A DNA stretch of 64,000 nt from Cystobasidiopsis lactophilus (GCA_001599975.1 BCIO01000006.1:429587-493586); one strand, 5' to 3'; numbered from the stretch's first letter, positions 1 through 11,482 are shown. The notes: generated from the sequence alone by a model not told the origin. Numbers and translations are program-made.

Positions 1-940
1 GTGATGTCGACCATAGTAAAACCTACTTCCCACGTGAATCGACTCGAGAGAGCCGGGCAAAGCGCCAATGAACGAGGAGAACTCGATATCGTCGTTGGAG
101 TAGAGCCCTTTGACTTCTACCGTTCGCAGCGAGACACAGAAAGGCAAGGACTCCTTGACCTCTTCTAGGTAACACGGGTCAATTTTGAGGCTGAGTAGAC
201 CCGGACCCAGACTTTGGATGATCGCCGTGCCCAAGGCAGCAGAGCTGTCGATGAGGTCGAGGTGGCGAACCGGCCGAGGAAAGACGAGCCCGAGGTTTTG
301 GATGGAAAGAGACGAGCTATTGAAGGTGCAGTCGTCCAAGCGAAGGCGTTCAATGGATGGATATTGGTGGGTGGCTTGCCAAAGATCGTCCAAATCAAAC
401 TCGCTGAGGGACAGGCTCTGCAAAGCTTGGGCTTGCGCCAGTAAGGGCCTCAAGGACGGTGGACGTTCATACCACCGTGTCACCGCGAGTGTAATGAGGA
501 CAGAGCTGGCCAAAGTCTGCAGGAACGCAACGTGAGAATCTATCAACAAGCCGCGCGAGGCCGCATACCTCTGTGAATCCAACTCCCTCTTTCCCCCAAT
601 CAATCAGCTCCAACTTTTGGAGGCGGTGGCAATGTTCCAAAAGGAAATAGCCGTCGATCCCCGTGTGTAGCTCCTTGATCAATCCCGCGTCGACTTCCTG
701 GCCCCAGCTTCTCTTCTCTATCAGTGTCTCGGGAGTGAGCACAGGCAGACTCCAGCGGTCGGTGACATCGATACAGCGGAATGTGCGAGCCTTGATGGCG
801 AGGAACAGCGTTTTGCAGAGGAAGGGGTTGAGCTGGCGCCAAAGGAGGGCAGGATCACGACCTTCTACGCATTCGATGACCATCTCGATGATCTCGACCG
901 CCAGACGGAACCCTTGAGGGGCGGACGACGACGNCGACAT
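1..940 (-). CDS. F-box-like / leucine-rich-repeat protein, 3' end beyond window
   Basis: Starts at the ATG at 940 (MSxSSSAPQGFRLAVEI) and runs off the left edge. Exon 1 is 940-569, the intron 568-517 (GTATGC...CTGCAG, 52 nt), and exon 2 runs from 516 and stays open to position 1. Residues ~10-30 (FRLAVEIIEMVIECV) look like the degenerate F-box helix found at the N-terminus of many basidiomycete F-box proteins. Downstream the protein shows repeated LxxLxL segments (LQSLSLSEFDLDDL, IERLRLDDC, VRHLDLID, LLSLKI), as expected of leucine-rich repeats. Such proteins are presumed substrate receptors of SCF ubiquitin ligases; no substrate can be inferred. Base 934 is N, so residue 3 is undetermined. 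Confidence 0.7.
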
Positions 941-1358
941 GACAGCTTGATGAGGCTTTGACAAGTGCTCTAGACCCGGAAAAGCGAAATGCTGGGCTGC
1001 AGGGTGACTCTGAAGAGCGGTTCGATGGCCTGACAGGTTCACTAGCTTCACGAAAGTGTAGTTGGAGCGCGCTTGGGGTCCTGTGCTGGAGCAAGGGTGG
1101 ACGGCCGGGTGCAAGAAGTCCTAAGACTCAGATCATGGGAGGGGCTTCTCTGAAGGTCGCGCTTAAGGTGCCGTGACTACTCGTTCTTGGATCTATAGTG
1201 TCCTTTAGAAACCTCGCATGCTGTCCGTTGACGCCATAACTGCTCGTCCTCCCCATCGCCAAGGCACCGTTCGTTGCGCTTTTCGTAAGTCCTATCCTTC
1301 CCAGCCCAAAAGCTCGTGTCAAATGAAGCAACCTCTTTCCCTCCGTTTGAGAGTTCGC
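941..1358. other. Intergenic, F-box gene promoter / NECAP 3' side
   Basis: No coding signal found. This stretch holds the promoter of the leftward F-box gene and the 3' flank of the NECAP gene. Short open frames here lack family resemblance. Confidence 0.5.
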
Positions 1359-2116
1359 TCATCCCTTGCGGCGGATCGAATTGCCCGAGCTCGGCGGGGG
1401 TGGCAAGAACGGAATGGCTCCTCCTGCTGCTGACGGCGCCGGTTTGGGCTTGGAAGTCGCGCTTGAAGAAGTGCCACCGCCCAGGTTGATGGAGATCATC
1501 TCGCCCGCTTTGAGGGAGAAGTCGCGCGGCGGGGCTTTCGGCGCCGCTGGTTCTTTCGACGCTTGAGCTTGAGCTTTAGTCCTGTTTTCCTCTCCCACCC
1601 AATGAGCTCTGGACTTGAGCAGGAAGAGAGGGAGAACGAGAACCTTTTGGACTCTTGCAAAGCGACGTTGAAGTCGAACGAGTCGCCGCGCTCTTGGAAG
1701 CCGATGCCCAGGAAGGCCTTCTGGCCAGAGTTCACGTCCACCACGCGCAAGACAAAGTACCTAGACGAGTCGATCACCGGTTCCACAGCCTTTCGCAGCC
1801 GCACTTTTCAGCCCCCGACTAGAAGCGCGAAGAAGGACGATTGGCTCACGCTGGATTCGGTATAAGGAGCGCTCGCGAACAAGCTCCCATCCGAGCTGTC
1901 CTCCAGCCTGATCTCCACCTTCGCCTCCCCAGACACTTCGTCGTCGTCGGCCAAAGAAGAAGTCTCCAACACCCGCAACCTCCCAGTCCAAATGAGCGAG
2001 TTGGGGTCGTCGTTCCAGGATTGCGCCTTGTGCCCTAGGGTGGAGGAGCGCGGCGGGATGCGGAAAACTTGCACGCTTTGGCACACGAAAAGCACTCGCT
2101 GGATCGCGTCGTCCAT
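1359..2116 (-). CDS. NECAP-family endocytic coat-associated protein
   Basis: Three exons: 2116-1850, 1789-1653 and 1608-1359 (654 nt, 217 aa); both introns are short (60 and 44 nt). The protein opens with [20 protein letters not shown] and continues with [36 protein letters not shown], then [38 protein letters not shown] and WVGEEN. This is the PH-like NECAP domain (formerly DUF1681) almost end to end. The tail ([16 protein letters not shown] followed by a Pro-rich end) is also typical. Family members bind AP-2/clathrin and FCHO-type proteins and act in clathrin-mediated endocytosis. The second donor (GTCCAA) is unusual and was chosen because it restores the family reading [11 protein letters not shown]; a donor at GTTCTC is the alternative. 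Confidence 0.9.
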
Positions 2117-2653
2117 TGTTGAAACTGTGGATTGGGAGCAAGAGTGGCCGCGAAAGTTCGAGCGCGAAAGCAGACAGGAGAGGGGAGCTGTGGTGCGTGT
2201 TCTGGGCGGGCTTACACGTCGATAGGCACCTCAAAACCTCAAAAGACCTCAATCAGCGCTCAGGAGAGCGCCAGAGCGAGCAAACAGCGCTCAAAGCTTT
2301 AAGAGTCAAAGTGGCAAAGGTGGCGATAAAGCGGACTGTGCTCCTCGCTCCCAGACGTGTAAATGTGCAAAAAGTGGCAAAGCAAGCGCAAAGGTGTGTT
2401 TCTCTGAAATAAAGCCCCAAACCACCGCGCGCGAAAAGGCGATACCGAGAAAGTCTGTACAACCTGTCCTCCCCCAAATGCCTTGCCGCGGAAAAGCTTC
2501 GCTTGAGATGACGAGTAGGCTGGATAGGGATCGAGCAGGTAAGGATGGAAGTTGAGTATATAGGTGGGTTCGAGGATCTATTTCTTGCCGGACCTGAGAG
2601 CAACGCACCCGACAAATGAACTTTGTCGAAGGTCATTGGAAGGGGAGGAGGGC
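2117..2653. other. Intergenic, NECAP promoter and TMA7 3' flank
   Basis: Both neighbours are leftward. The segment near 2225-2300 is rich in CTCAAAA / GCGCTC words, but no gene is visible. Confidence 0.45.
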
Positions 2654-3268
2654 TCACTTCTTGATGCCGGCACCTGAGCACACCGGGCCTGATGTCAGCA
2701 CCGTCAAACGGGAGCTGAAAGGGGGATGTGCGCACCTAGTGGCTTGCCCTGTCAAGTCCTCCTGATGTTGAGCTCCTGGCCTCGCAAGATCTCCATAGTA
2801 AGAGGGCAACTGACATCCTTGAGACCAGCAGCAGCTGCCTTCTTAGCCGCCTCGTCCCTGTGCAAACACTTTGGCCACTGCCCGGAGTGGGCATAAGCGG
2901 TGGGCGCCACTCACGCCTTCTTCTTGGCTAGGAACTGTATCCTCGCGAATCATCAGCTCCCGGGTATCGTGAGCTAGATGAGGGAGCGAGACGTACAGCC
3001 TTGTCATCCTCGTCCATCTCCACCTTCTCCTCTGTCGTTTCAGCCCGCTGCATGAGCATCAAATCTCAATCGATGGGCAGCTGGGAACTGACTCTTGGGC
3101 GCCTTTAACGGCTGTTCGCGCTGATTCTGAGAAGAGCTCATCAAGGGCTAGAGTAAGAGCCAGACGAACCTTGGCTTTGCCACCTGTCAAGCCAGGCCAA
3201 AAGGAAGCATGAGCCATCTTAAAATCTCATCTGAGCGGAGGCAAAGGCTGACCTTGTCGTCCAGACAT
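2654..3268 (-). CDS. TMA7: Translation machinery-associated protein TMA7, eight exons
   Basis: A 59-residue protein assembled from eight exons: 3268-3253, 3183-3170, 3111-3093, 3031-2997, 2934-2915, 2857-2815, 2748-2736 and 2673-2654, total 180 nt. Every junction uses GT..AG and keeps frame. The product begins MSGRQGGKAKPLKAPKKEKV, has the acidic block EMDEDDKAF, a Lys/Ala-rich helix, and ends GKPLGAGIKK. This is the TMA7 (coiled-coil domain 72) family; human and yeast members have the same N-terminus and usually end GGIKKSGKK, so this one lacks the last few residues. Yeast Tma7 copurifies with ribosomes; the molecular role is poorly known. Exons of 13-43 nt make it invisible to simple ORF scans. 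Confidence 0.95.
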
Positions 3269-3653
3269 GCTTGTCTCTCTGTGGGCAATACCTTTTACTA
3301 TAGCTCAGCTAAAAAGGCAAGGGCGGCAACCCACAAATTAAAATCTAAAGCGAGAGAACGCGGTCCAGGTTCAAGAGGTTTTCGAGAGGGTTGTCGAGGA
3401 GCGTCCGTGCTGTCCCTCGAATTCTGGGTTGTCCTGTCCTCTCTTGCCTAGCTTCGAGGTTGCTTAAATGAACCAGCGCCAAGGATCCGCGCCAGGATGG
3501 GGGTTTCGTTCGCCCGAAGCCGGCTCGCTCGCAGCTCTCCGTTACTTGGATGCCGCCTTTGTTTTGATTCTTCGGTGTTTGGCTCTTGACCTGCTTCGAC
3601 CATCTGCCCCTTGTCTCGCGGCTCTTTGAGGTCGTCATCAACAAAGGCCACAA
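3269..3653. promoter_or_regulatory. Divergent promoter region, TMA7 and secreted CX6C gene
   Basis: The 385 bp between two divergent start codons (3268 leftward, 3654 rightward). I see no clear TATA box; no coding signal. Confidence 0.4.
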
Positions 3654-4555
3654 ATGTCATCAAGGAATCCAGCGAGCGCCTGGAGGTGGTTCTTGTTGCT
3701 TTTGGCCATCTGCCTCGCCCACGCCGCCCTAGCGACGTCCAAACGAGAGGAATGCCTGGCCACCTGCTCTTCCAAGTTCATCAAATGCGACGCGGCGGCA
3801 ACCGCATTGAAAAAGCGTTCGTTGCCTCTCCCCTTCCCCTATTTCCCACCAAAACTGAAATGATCGGCCGGAGGCAACGAACAGTCAAGCTGTTCAATTA
3901 CTTCCTGGAGCAAATGAACTTCCCGCCAGACCGGTTCCACGACCCGATTTGCCTCTGGAAGCGCAACAGTTGCACAGATGGTGAGCCTCTTCCCCCCGCC
4001 TCGCACCTTCCCTTTGCTTTTGCTTATTGGAGGATATAGAATGTGCTTTGATTCCTGAGAACGAGTCTTCAGCGCCAATCTCAGCGCCGACGTCGAGACC
4101 AAGACCGAATGTGTTCGTCTTGCCCTTTAACACTAGCTCCAAATTGGCGGTAGCTGAAAGCTTTCGCGAGCGAACAGCCCGGACCTCCCAGACCCGACTA
4201 AGATCCTCTCCTTGGCCCAGCGCAAGTGTGCAAAGTACCAGACCAAATGCCTAGGTTCGTCCCGCGCTTGACCACTTAGACCTCGAGCGACAGTTTGTCT
4301 AAGTAGTCGAGGTGTCCGAACAGAAAGCAAGAATAAAACGACGTGCGCTAAGCAATACGACACTTGTGAGAGGCGAGCGGTGGACGTGGCCGTGTGCAAG
4401 GTCATCAAGCAAGTCTGCGTTTGTTCGTTTTCCCTCTTTCCTGGCCCTTGACCGAGAACATATCGCTGAGAGGTTTGGGTCGGGGACCAGATGAAGGGTT
4501 GGGGCATTGTGAAAAGGTGCTGGCAAGGTGCTACAAGCAGGCGGTGGCGGCTTGA
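3654..4555 (+). CDS. Secreted cysteine-pair (CX6C) repeat protein
   Basis: Six exons: 3654-3816, 3885-3980, 4040-4112, 4178-4254, 4324-4422 and 4491-4555 (573 nt, 190 aa); lengths sum to a whole frame. The N-terminus (SAWRWFLLLLAICLAHAALA) is a strong signal peptide. The mature part holds six cysteine pairs spaced exactly C-x6-C: CSSKFIKC, CLWKRNSC, CAKYQTKC, CAKQYDTC, CKVIKQVC and CEKVLARC, with further single Cys. Four of the five introns use the donor GTTCGT. No family recognised; the regular spacing suggests a disulfide-stabilised helical array. A secreted effector-like or wall-associated role is possible but unproven. The exon with Pro/Ser (NESSAPISAP) is a linker between pairs two and three. 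Confidence 0.8.
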
Positions 4556-4835
4556 CCCTCCCTACCTTTTGGCCTGTACCCTTTGCGCTCCCGCTGTCTC
4601 TCTATAACTTTGAACCATACAATCGCAATGCATTTGGAAAGGAGTATGCAGGAACAACAAAGCCCAGCTCTTTGGTGGATTAAAGTCCCAAAAAAGTTCG
4701 TGCGCAAAAGCATTTTGTTCCTTTGCAAAATAAAAGACGTATGGAGGAGCAAGAAGACTAAAGAACAATGAGTGTGTGGTGGTGTGTGCAAAAGCTCTTG
4801 TTCGCTCTAATTACCTGTTCAAGTGAGCGAGAGCT

Positions 4836-6184
<1,349 letters not shown>

Positions 6185-6494
6185 GTTGTGTGGAGGAAGC
6201 TGGCCAAGCTGCGAATGCCTGGCCGTTGATTGGCTCGGAGGAAGCCGGTTGGCCTGCTCCTGCCAACTGCCTGCTTGCGCGCGTTCTGTATGCCTTCCGA
6301 GTGTCCCTACATGCCCTCTTGACAACGCGCGCTACTGCCGATGGCGTTCCCAGAGCTTGAGTCCCCAAGTCCGAGACTTCCGCACAGAAAATGTGTGTCA
6401 TGCTGTCCTCCCTCCGAGGTCAAAGCCGAGGAGCCTGCTTTGCACCGCTTCTCTTGCTTTGACAACCATTGCTCTCTTCTCTTGACCAAAAGTA
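6185..6494. promoter_or_regulatory. Divergent promoter region, SDH2 and first PPxY gene
   Basis: 310 bp between divergent starts. No clear core promoter element or coding signal was identified. Confidence 0.35.
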
Positions 6495-6922
6495 ATGCCC
6501 TTGTTCAAATTGGCCACCTTGAAGCGCTCTTCCAGTTCCACCGAGTCGTGCCCAAAAGCTGCCAGCGTCACTAGCCCTTTGCCTCCTCCACCTCCTTACA
6601 CTCCTGCTTCTGAGGAAGACATGGCGTTGGTCCGCGGCGAGGACGACTTATGCGGCATCGTTGGCCAACGAGAGCTCTATTACTCAGGCGAAGGTGAGCA
6701 TCCGATGCCTCCTTGACAGGCGTCATAGACCTCGCGTTCTGTTTCTTCGACTGATCACGGAGGTCTATACGTGCAGTCTACTCGGCGATGCTGAGCGACA
6801 ATGGCGAGCTCTGCGCGGCTGTCGTTCCTGTGTTGAACTTCTTACCTCCGACTTTGTTCGTCCTTCTCTTGCTCTCGCCCGTGGTTGCTGGTCTCTATGC
6901 TCATCGTGAATGCCGTGCTTAA
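6495..6922 (+). CDS. Small tail-anchored membrane protein with PPPPY motif
   Basis: Two exons, 6495-6693 and 6777-6922 (345 nt, 114 aa); the intron has GTGAGC..GTGCAG ends. The N-terminal half is hydrophilic with a PY motif (PLPPPPPYTPASEED, residues ~28-42). The C-terminal exon holds a hydrophobic segment (FLPPTLFVLLLLSPVVAGLY) followed by a six-residue tail, so the protein looks C-terminally anchored with the motif in the cytosol. PPxY motifs bind WW domains, classically those of Rsp5/NEDD4 ubiquitin ligases. It sits beside two other PPxY membrane proteins at 7337 and 8843 but has a different topology and no clear sequence similarity to them. Confidence 0.55.
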
Positions 6923-7336
6923 AGAAAGAAACTAGTAGCCAAATAGACGGCACCACTCCCGCCCTTTTTAGAACTTCGAACTCTGTGCTTAGGTTCGTCC
7001 TCTTTTCCGCTGCATCTTCTGGTGCCCCTGGCCTTTGAGCCCGACTAAACGACTCCAAGCAGATGTCCTCTCTACAACACACTGTATAAAAATGCACCCA
7101 GCGTCATGCCGCCTTTTCCGCACCTTCCGCACCAACCTCGGACTTCTTGCTCTGGGCCCTCTGCTCGCATGGCACGTCCCGTTGATTGCGCTCCACCGCC
7201 TCCTCCCGCTTCCGTGCGTGAGAGACTTCATAAAAGCGCGCTTTCTCCTCTCTCTCTCTTTCCATCTCCATCACACTTCAACTCCCAACTCTTCTTTCCG
7301 CCAACCCACTACCCCCCTCAGCTCTCCAAAAGAAAA
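6923..7336 (+). promoter_or_regulatory. Upstream region of PPxY gene B with TATA-like boxes
   Basis: A perfect TATAAAAA lies at 7085-7092 and an ATAAAAG at 7230-7236. The second is about 100 bp before the ATG at 7337 and is followed by a CT-rich tract (7241-7330), a common layout for strongly expressed fungal genes. No coding signal. Confidence 0.45.
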
Positions 7337-7735
7337 ATGGTCTTCTTCCTCGCCATCATCCCCATTGCTCTAGCCGTCACCCTGATCGCCGAAACGTCCG
7401 AGAAGCGAAGCGAGAAGAAGAAGGCCAAGCGCGCCGCTGCCCTCGCTACCAACTCTGAAGCGGTCGTCTATGGCGTCGACGGCGGCGAGATCCCACCTGC
7501 CTACACCACCGTCAAGGGGGATATGGCGCCCGCTTTCGTCGATGACTATGACCTAGAGTGCGCTTTCTTCTCCCTCGTCTTCGGATCAGTGGAACTGATC
7601 AGAAGGTCCCTTATCTTATCCAGACCTCAATCCATCACTACTCTCTCCAACCAGCCTCTCCAAAAGTCCAAGAAGCAAAAGAGGTGGCCTGCAAGTCAGT
7701 TCAAAAGCGCCAAGCGGGCCATCGCTCTGGTGTGA
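7337..7735 (+). CDS. Small single-span PPxY membrane protein, paralogue B
   Basis: Exons 7337-7557 and 7624-7735 give 110 aa. The 66-nt intron (GTGCGC..CCAG) is in frame, so the unspliced reading is also open. The protein starts with a membrane segment (MVFFLAIIPIALAVTLIAE), then a basic stretch (KRSEKKKAKRAAAL), a PY motif (EIPPAYTTV) and an acidic patch (APAFVDDYD), and ends in a basic tail. The order and spacing match the protein at 8843, including an intron at the same place and phase, so the two are paralogues. By analogy to yeast Rcr1/Rcr2 (N-terminal membrane span plus PY motifs) it may recruit an Rsp5-type ubiquitin ligase; this is inference. Confidence 0.65.
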   Translation: MVFFLAIIPIALAVTLIAETSEKRSEKKKAKRAAALATNSEAVVYGVDGGEIPPAYTTVKGDMAPAFVDDYDLECAFFSLVFGSVELIRRSLILSRPQSITTLSNQPLQKSKKQKRWPASQFKSAKRAIALV

Positions 7736-8842
7736 CCGACGAATTAGTGAGCCTTGCCATCTCCTTTACGTCTTGCGCCCGTTCCAACTTATCTTGTCGT
7801 CAGTACTTGTTCGCTCGCCCTTTCTTGATGCTCATTGACACGCCAACCTGTCCTAGAGGTGTGTTCGCTCGTCAGCTTTTCGCTTGCCATCTCACATTCT
7901 GACAAATCCAATGTGGCGCGCAGTCTCTTGGCTTTCCCTAATCCCACTTGTAATATAATCTCATACGTTCTCACGCCCTTTTGTGTAATTCACTTGCTCT
8001 CTGGCTTCTGCGTTTCGTTCCGCACGCTATTCCGCACCGTCTCGAAATTTTGAGGTTTCGCTTTGCTGCCACCATTTCCATAATCTGACCATGCCTTGGG
8101 TGTTTTTCGTTGTTGCTTGCTGTCTGTTTGTACATGGACGTGCCCGTCGCCCTTCGGAGCTGTGTCCGACGACTCGACTGCTCGATGCCACTGAAATTTC
8201 GCGGCCGGACTCACGCTTTGGTTTGCTCGGAATGCTTTGCCTCTTTCGAGTTGTCTGTCTTCTGCTGGGCTGTCACTTCAAACAAAAATACAAATACACT
8301 GGCGTGTTTGCCTAGCGAGACTTTGCTTGCTGTAAAGCTGGTTTCCTGTTGCGCTGGCGTGGGTGAAGGAGACGATGTCCTCCCTTCGCTTTCGTCCTGA
8401 TCGCTTGCTCTTGATTATGACACTCTCACGTTCTGTTGATAACTTGGTTTGTGCAGAGGTGGAGCTTAGCAGTCTTCAGTGTTGCTAACTCTCATGGAGT
8501 GTGTCATTCTCACTGGCTCTTTAGCTGTCCTTGGCGTCGTTCGGCGCGCTTGCCATTCCAATATGATAGCTGCCTCCTCTCTGTGCTCTCGGTTCAGAAA
8601 CGCAGCCAGCATACCGCAAGCTCGGGCACATGACGTTAAGGGCTCGGCCTGGCCCACAGACCGACTCTCTCTTTCCAGCGACGAACTCTCCGAACAGTAT
8701 ATCGATCCAAAGACAAGGCGTCATCCTATCACCTCGCTAATTTGGTCGACCGAGCCCGCAAAGGGTAGGCTATAAGAAGGCCACTGGAAGCTTGTCTCTT
8801 CATCTCGCATCGGCTACATTTGAGCCTGCGAAGACAATCGAG
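7736..8842. other. Long intergenic stretch between PPxY paralogues
   Basis: 1.1 kb rich in T/CT-runs on the + strand (TTGTTGCTTGCTGTCTG and the like). Short open frames here start with hydrophobic runs but look like translation of pyrimidine-rich DNA. I see no supported gene. The 3' UTR of the upstream gene and the promoter of the downst. gene lie here. Confidence 0.4.
8771..8777 (+). promoter_or_regulatory. TATA-like box of PPxY gene C
   Basis: TATAAGA about 65-70 bp upstream of the ATG at 8843, a reasonable distance for a fungal core promoter. Confidence 0.4.
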
Positions 8843-9202
8843 ATGGTCGTCTGCCTCGCCATTCTTCTTATTAGCACTCTGAGCCGCCACATCCGCCAGC
8901 GCAAAGCCAAGCGCGCCCGCGATCGTGAAGGCGCACCTCTCTTGGTCGAGCCTGCCGACGCCATGGTCGAAGTGCGGTCGATCGGCAGCACTCAGCCTCC
9001 TTCTTACAATGCTGTCATGAACGAGGATGCTCCACCTCTTGTCGACGAAAAGGCGGCGTGCGTGGTGTATCCCACCTTTGCTTGACTTGAGCTGAGTGCT
9101 CTGGGCAGGCTGCTTTCCGTCGGAGCGCCAGTTGATGAGCGAAAGAAGAAACGATGTGGTGGATGCTGCTCAAGGAGGGCGCCTGCTATCATCTCCGAGT
9201 GA
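8843..9202 (+). CDS. Small single-span PPxY membrane protein, paralogue C
   Basis: Exons 8843-9057 and 9109-9202 give 102 aa; the intron is GTGCGT..GGGCAG, phase 2. Layout: hydrophobic N-terminus (MVVCLAILLISTL), basic stretch (RQRKAKRARDR), PY motif (TQPPSYNAV), acidic/proline patch (EDAPPLVDEKA) and a C-terminal tail with a basic cysteine cluster (RKKKRCGGCCSRR), a plausible palmitoylation site. The PY region aligns with paralogue B as PPxY-xxV-x(3)-xAPx[FL]VD. Predicted membrane adaptor for a WW-domain protein such as Rsp5. The short hydrophobic segment could be a signal anchor; a peripheral acylated protein is the alternative. Confidence 0.7.
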
Positions 9203-9494
9203 GTCATCCATCGGCGACACTAGTCAAGCGCGAACTGAACCGTGGTCTCCAGGCAGGCTGTGATGCGCTCGGGCAGGTGCGGCAAGTCTCGAAGAGCTCA
9301 CAGAGTATGACCTTCATTCTTGTTCGCATTTACGACACAGGCGCTTACTTATTTGAACTCAGTGCTGAGCGTACCTGCAAAGTATGAAGCGCTATGTAAT
9401 GTGTATTCCATTGTAATGCTGCTTTACGTGGAAATGAAAGATACAAAGCACGTCAAGCATGAAGCATGAAAGAGGGAAGGGTGGTGTGTTACGT

Positions 9495-11482
9495 TCAAAA
9501 GAATTCGACCCGGACGGTGTCAACATCGTTGCCGCTGGTGGCAACAGGCGCACTCGTAGAGGCAACACCGGCGTCAGTATGACCAACCGCAGGACTGTCA
9601 GCTTCCTGCTGCGAGTTTGTAGTTGAGAGGGGCGGCTGCACAACAAGCTGCACGCGTTCCGATCCTGGTCCTTTGGGTGTGTACGAGGTGACGATGTTGG
9701 CGGCTTCGGCCTGATTGATATATTCTTTGCTGTATGAGAGAGTGGCGTAAGCCATCCAGCAGCTACAATAAGAAGGAAGAAACCAACAAAGAGATTTGCT
9801 TGGCAGCCAGAACAGCTTTGACACTTCCGTGAGCACCGACCTGGCTCTTGTATGCTCCTTGGCCTGCCATTGCTTCTGTCATTAGGAGGGTATGGCTGTT
9901 ATGACAGAGAATACGCTTGCCTTTTGTGTCATTTAATCTGATCGCGATTCTGAGGGGTTCCCATTCGTCATGCCTGGGCGAGAATGGACCCGACGTCGGT
10001 GCTTTGAAGAGCAAAGGAGAGCTGGCAGGATATGTAAAGTCGGAAGCGGGAGCACCGTCCACGCTGGTGGTACTGGCTGGCGAACCGGGCCGTTCTTTCG
10101 AACAGGACAATGAGTGTAGCCCGCCACTCCTTGCCGACAATGGACTCACTTTGGGGTGGTACTTTGCCTTTGTAGAACACAACAAGAGCGTGATCCAGCT
10201 CCTTCCTTTCTTGAGGAGTTTTGATCGGTTCGTGGCTGTAATTGCAGCGCGTGGCCGGGAAGGGACATTGCTCGCCCTCCGTATGGACTGTCGGCAGGGT
10301 CAGAACTGAGTCTCTACGTACGCAACATAACATACTCACATTTGACACAAGGCTTCTTGTGCGGCGCCGGTTTGGTCGGCGATCCATTGAGGCCGTTCGT
10401 GGCAAACGGAAGTTGAATCTTGCGCGGTTGAAACAGCGACCCAAAAGAGGTCTCCCTTAGCGCCAGGCCTTGGATTTCGTAAGCATTGTTGTCATATGCT
10501 AGACCTTGGGTGAGCCAAGCTAGCGTGAACAAATGTGGTCGCTTGCGCACTTTTCAACAAAGTAATCTTCGAACCAAGGCCGCGAGTGGTGAGCGAATTG
10601 AGCGTGGAGGCGTAGCCACCATCAAATCCTCCAGAGAAAAGGATAACCTGATAGTCCTGTAAGCCACCGTCGAATCCACTGAGAGAAGAGAGAGTGACCT
10701 GATACTGCGGCAATGCCGCATACAGCTCGAGGGTTTTCTTGATCTTAGCATCCGCTGCCTCCTTTCCGGGACCGCAATCGACCATCTCAAAAAGAGGGTC
10801 GGCTTGATTGAAGCCCAAGCAAAACTGACGGGACGAGCGGGTCAGCAGTCTGTTGCGTTGGTCAGGGTCTACACCTGCTCACCTTCTCATAAGTGTTCCT
10901 GTCTGCCACTTTAAATTGCTCGAAAGTGTTGGCTTGCCCAGTCTTGTTGAGATCTGCGACACGAGAAATCAGGTGAGGTCGCCCGGTGGCGAGGTGGTGC
11001 TCACACAATTTCGCTTGCACCTGGAAATCTCGACCGGCCAACTGTCCCTTCGCAAATGCAATAGCATGCTCGTTCAACTCTTTTGCTGCCTGCTTTCCTC
11101 CGTGCTGCCCATTTCCGACGAGGTCTCGCCGGACTGTCGGACAGCTCTCAGCTTAGGCGGTTCCGGCCACCTTTGCAAGACCTACTTAGTGATCCATCGC
11201 CATCTAAGAGTACCAGGACCATGCATACTTCTTTGTACGAGTTCAGTTGAGCGTTGAGCGATCCAAGTTCGCGAATTTGGTTGGCTGCGCTTCCTCGCAA
11301 GATTTGTTCTTCAAATTCATGCTTCTTGACCTTCTCGGAGAGCTCTTTGGTGTAGGCGACAAACTGAGAAGCGGCTGCTTCGAAAGCTGCTTGTTTCAGG
11401 GGTCAAGGCGTTGCAGACCTCGGCGTTGCATGAATGGGCTGCTCGCACCTAGAGCTTTCTGTTCCGCATCATTGCCGTTCAT
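9495..11482 (-). CDS. Fungal CCCH zinc-finger protein with DGDG N-terminal domain
   Basis: Well-supported exons: 11482-11449, 11389-11186, 11133-11005, 10953-10883, 10824-10699, 10656-10551, 10504-10340, 10287-10150 and 10094-~9841, then a 3' part ending at the stop 9495-9497. An N-terminal coiled coil (KELSEKVKKHEFEEQILR) leads into a domain with VLVLLDGDG, an LYLNKTG strand, FNQADPLFEMVDCG, KEAADAKIKK and VILFSGGFDGGYASTL. This matches the domain preceding CCCH fingers in many asco- and basidiomycete proteins (Pfam calls it DUF7923, as I recall; NYN/PIN-like fold). One CCCH-like finger follows (CVKFHTEGEQCPFPATRCNYSH). Likely RNA or DNA binding. The exon structure of the last ~100 codons (9495-9840) is unresolved. 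Confidence 0.8.

Noticed and set aside
2560-2600. GGTTCGAGGATC as a tRNA B box
   Set aside because: No matching A box or foldable cloverleaf around it; the expected CC after the motif is absent.
7036-7330. Upstream extension of the 7337 gene in the same frame
   Set aside because: No ATG in good position; the stretch is promoter-like with TATA boxes and a CT-rich leader.
7737-8842. Open frames near 8091 and 8479 with hydrophobic starts, as extra small membrane proteins of the PPxY cluster
   Set aside because: They lie in T-rich DNA, lack PY motifs and charged flanks, and overlapping frames look equally open.
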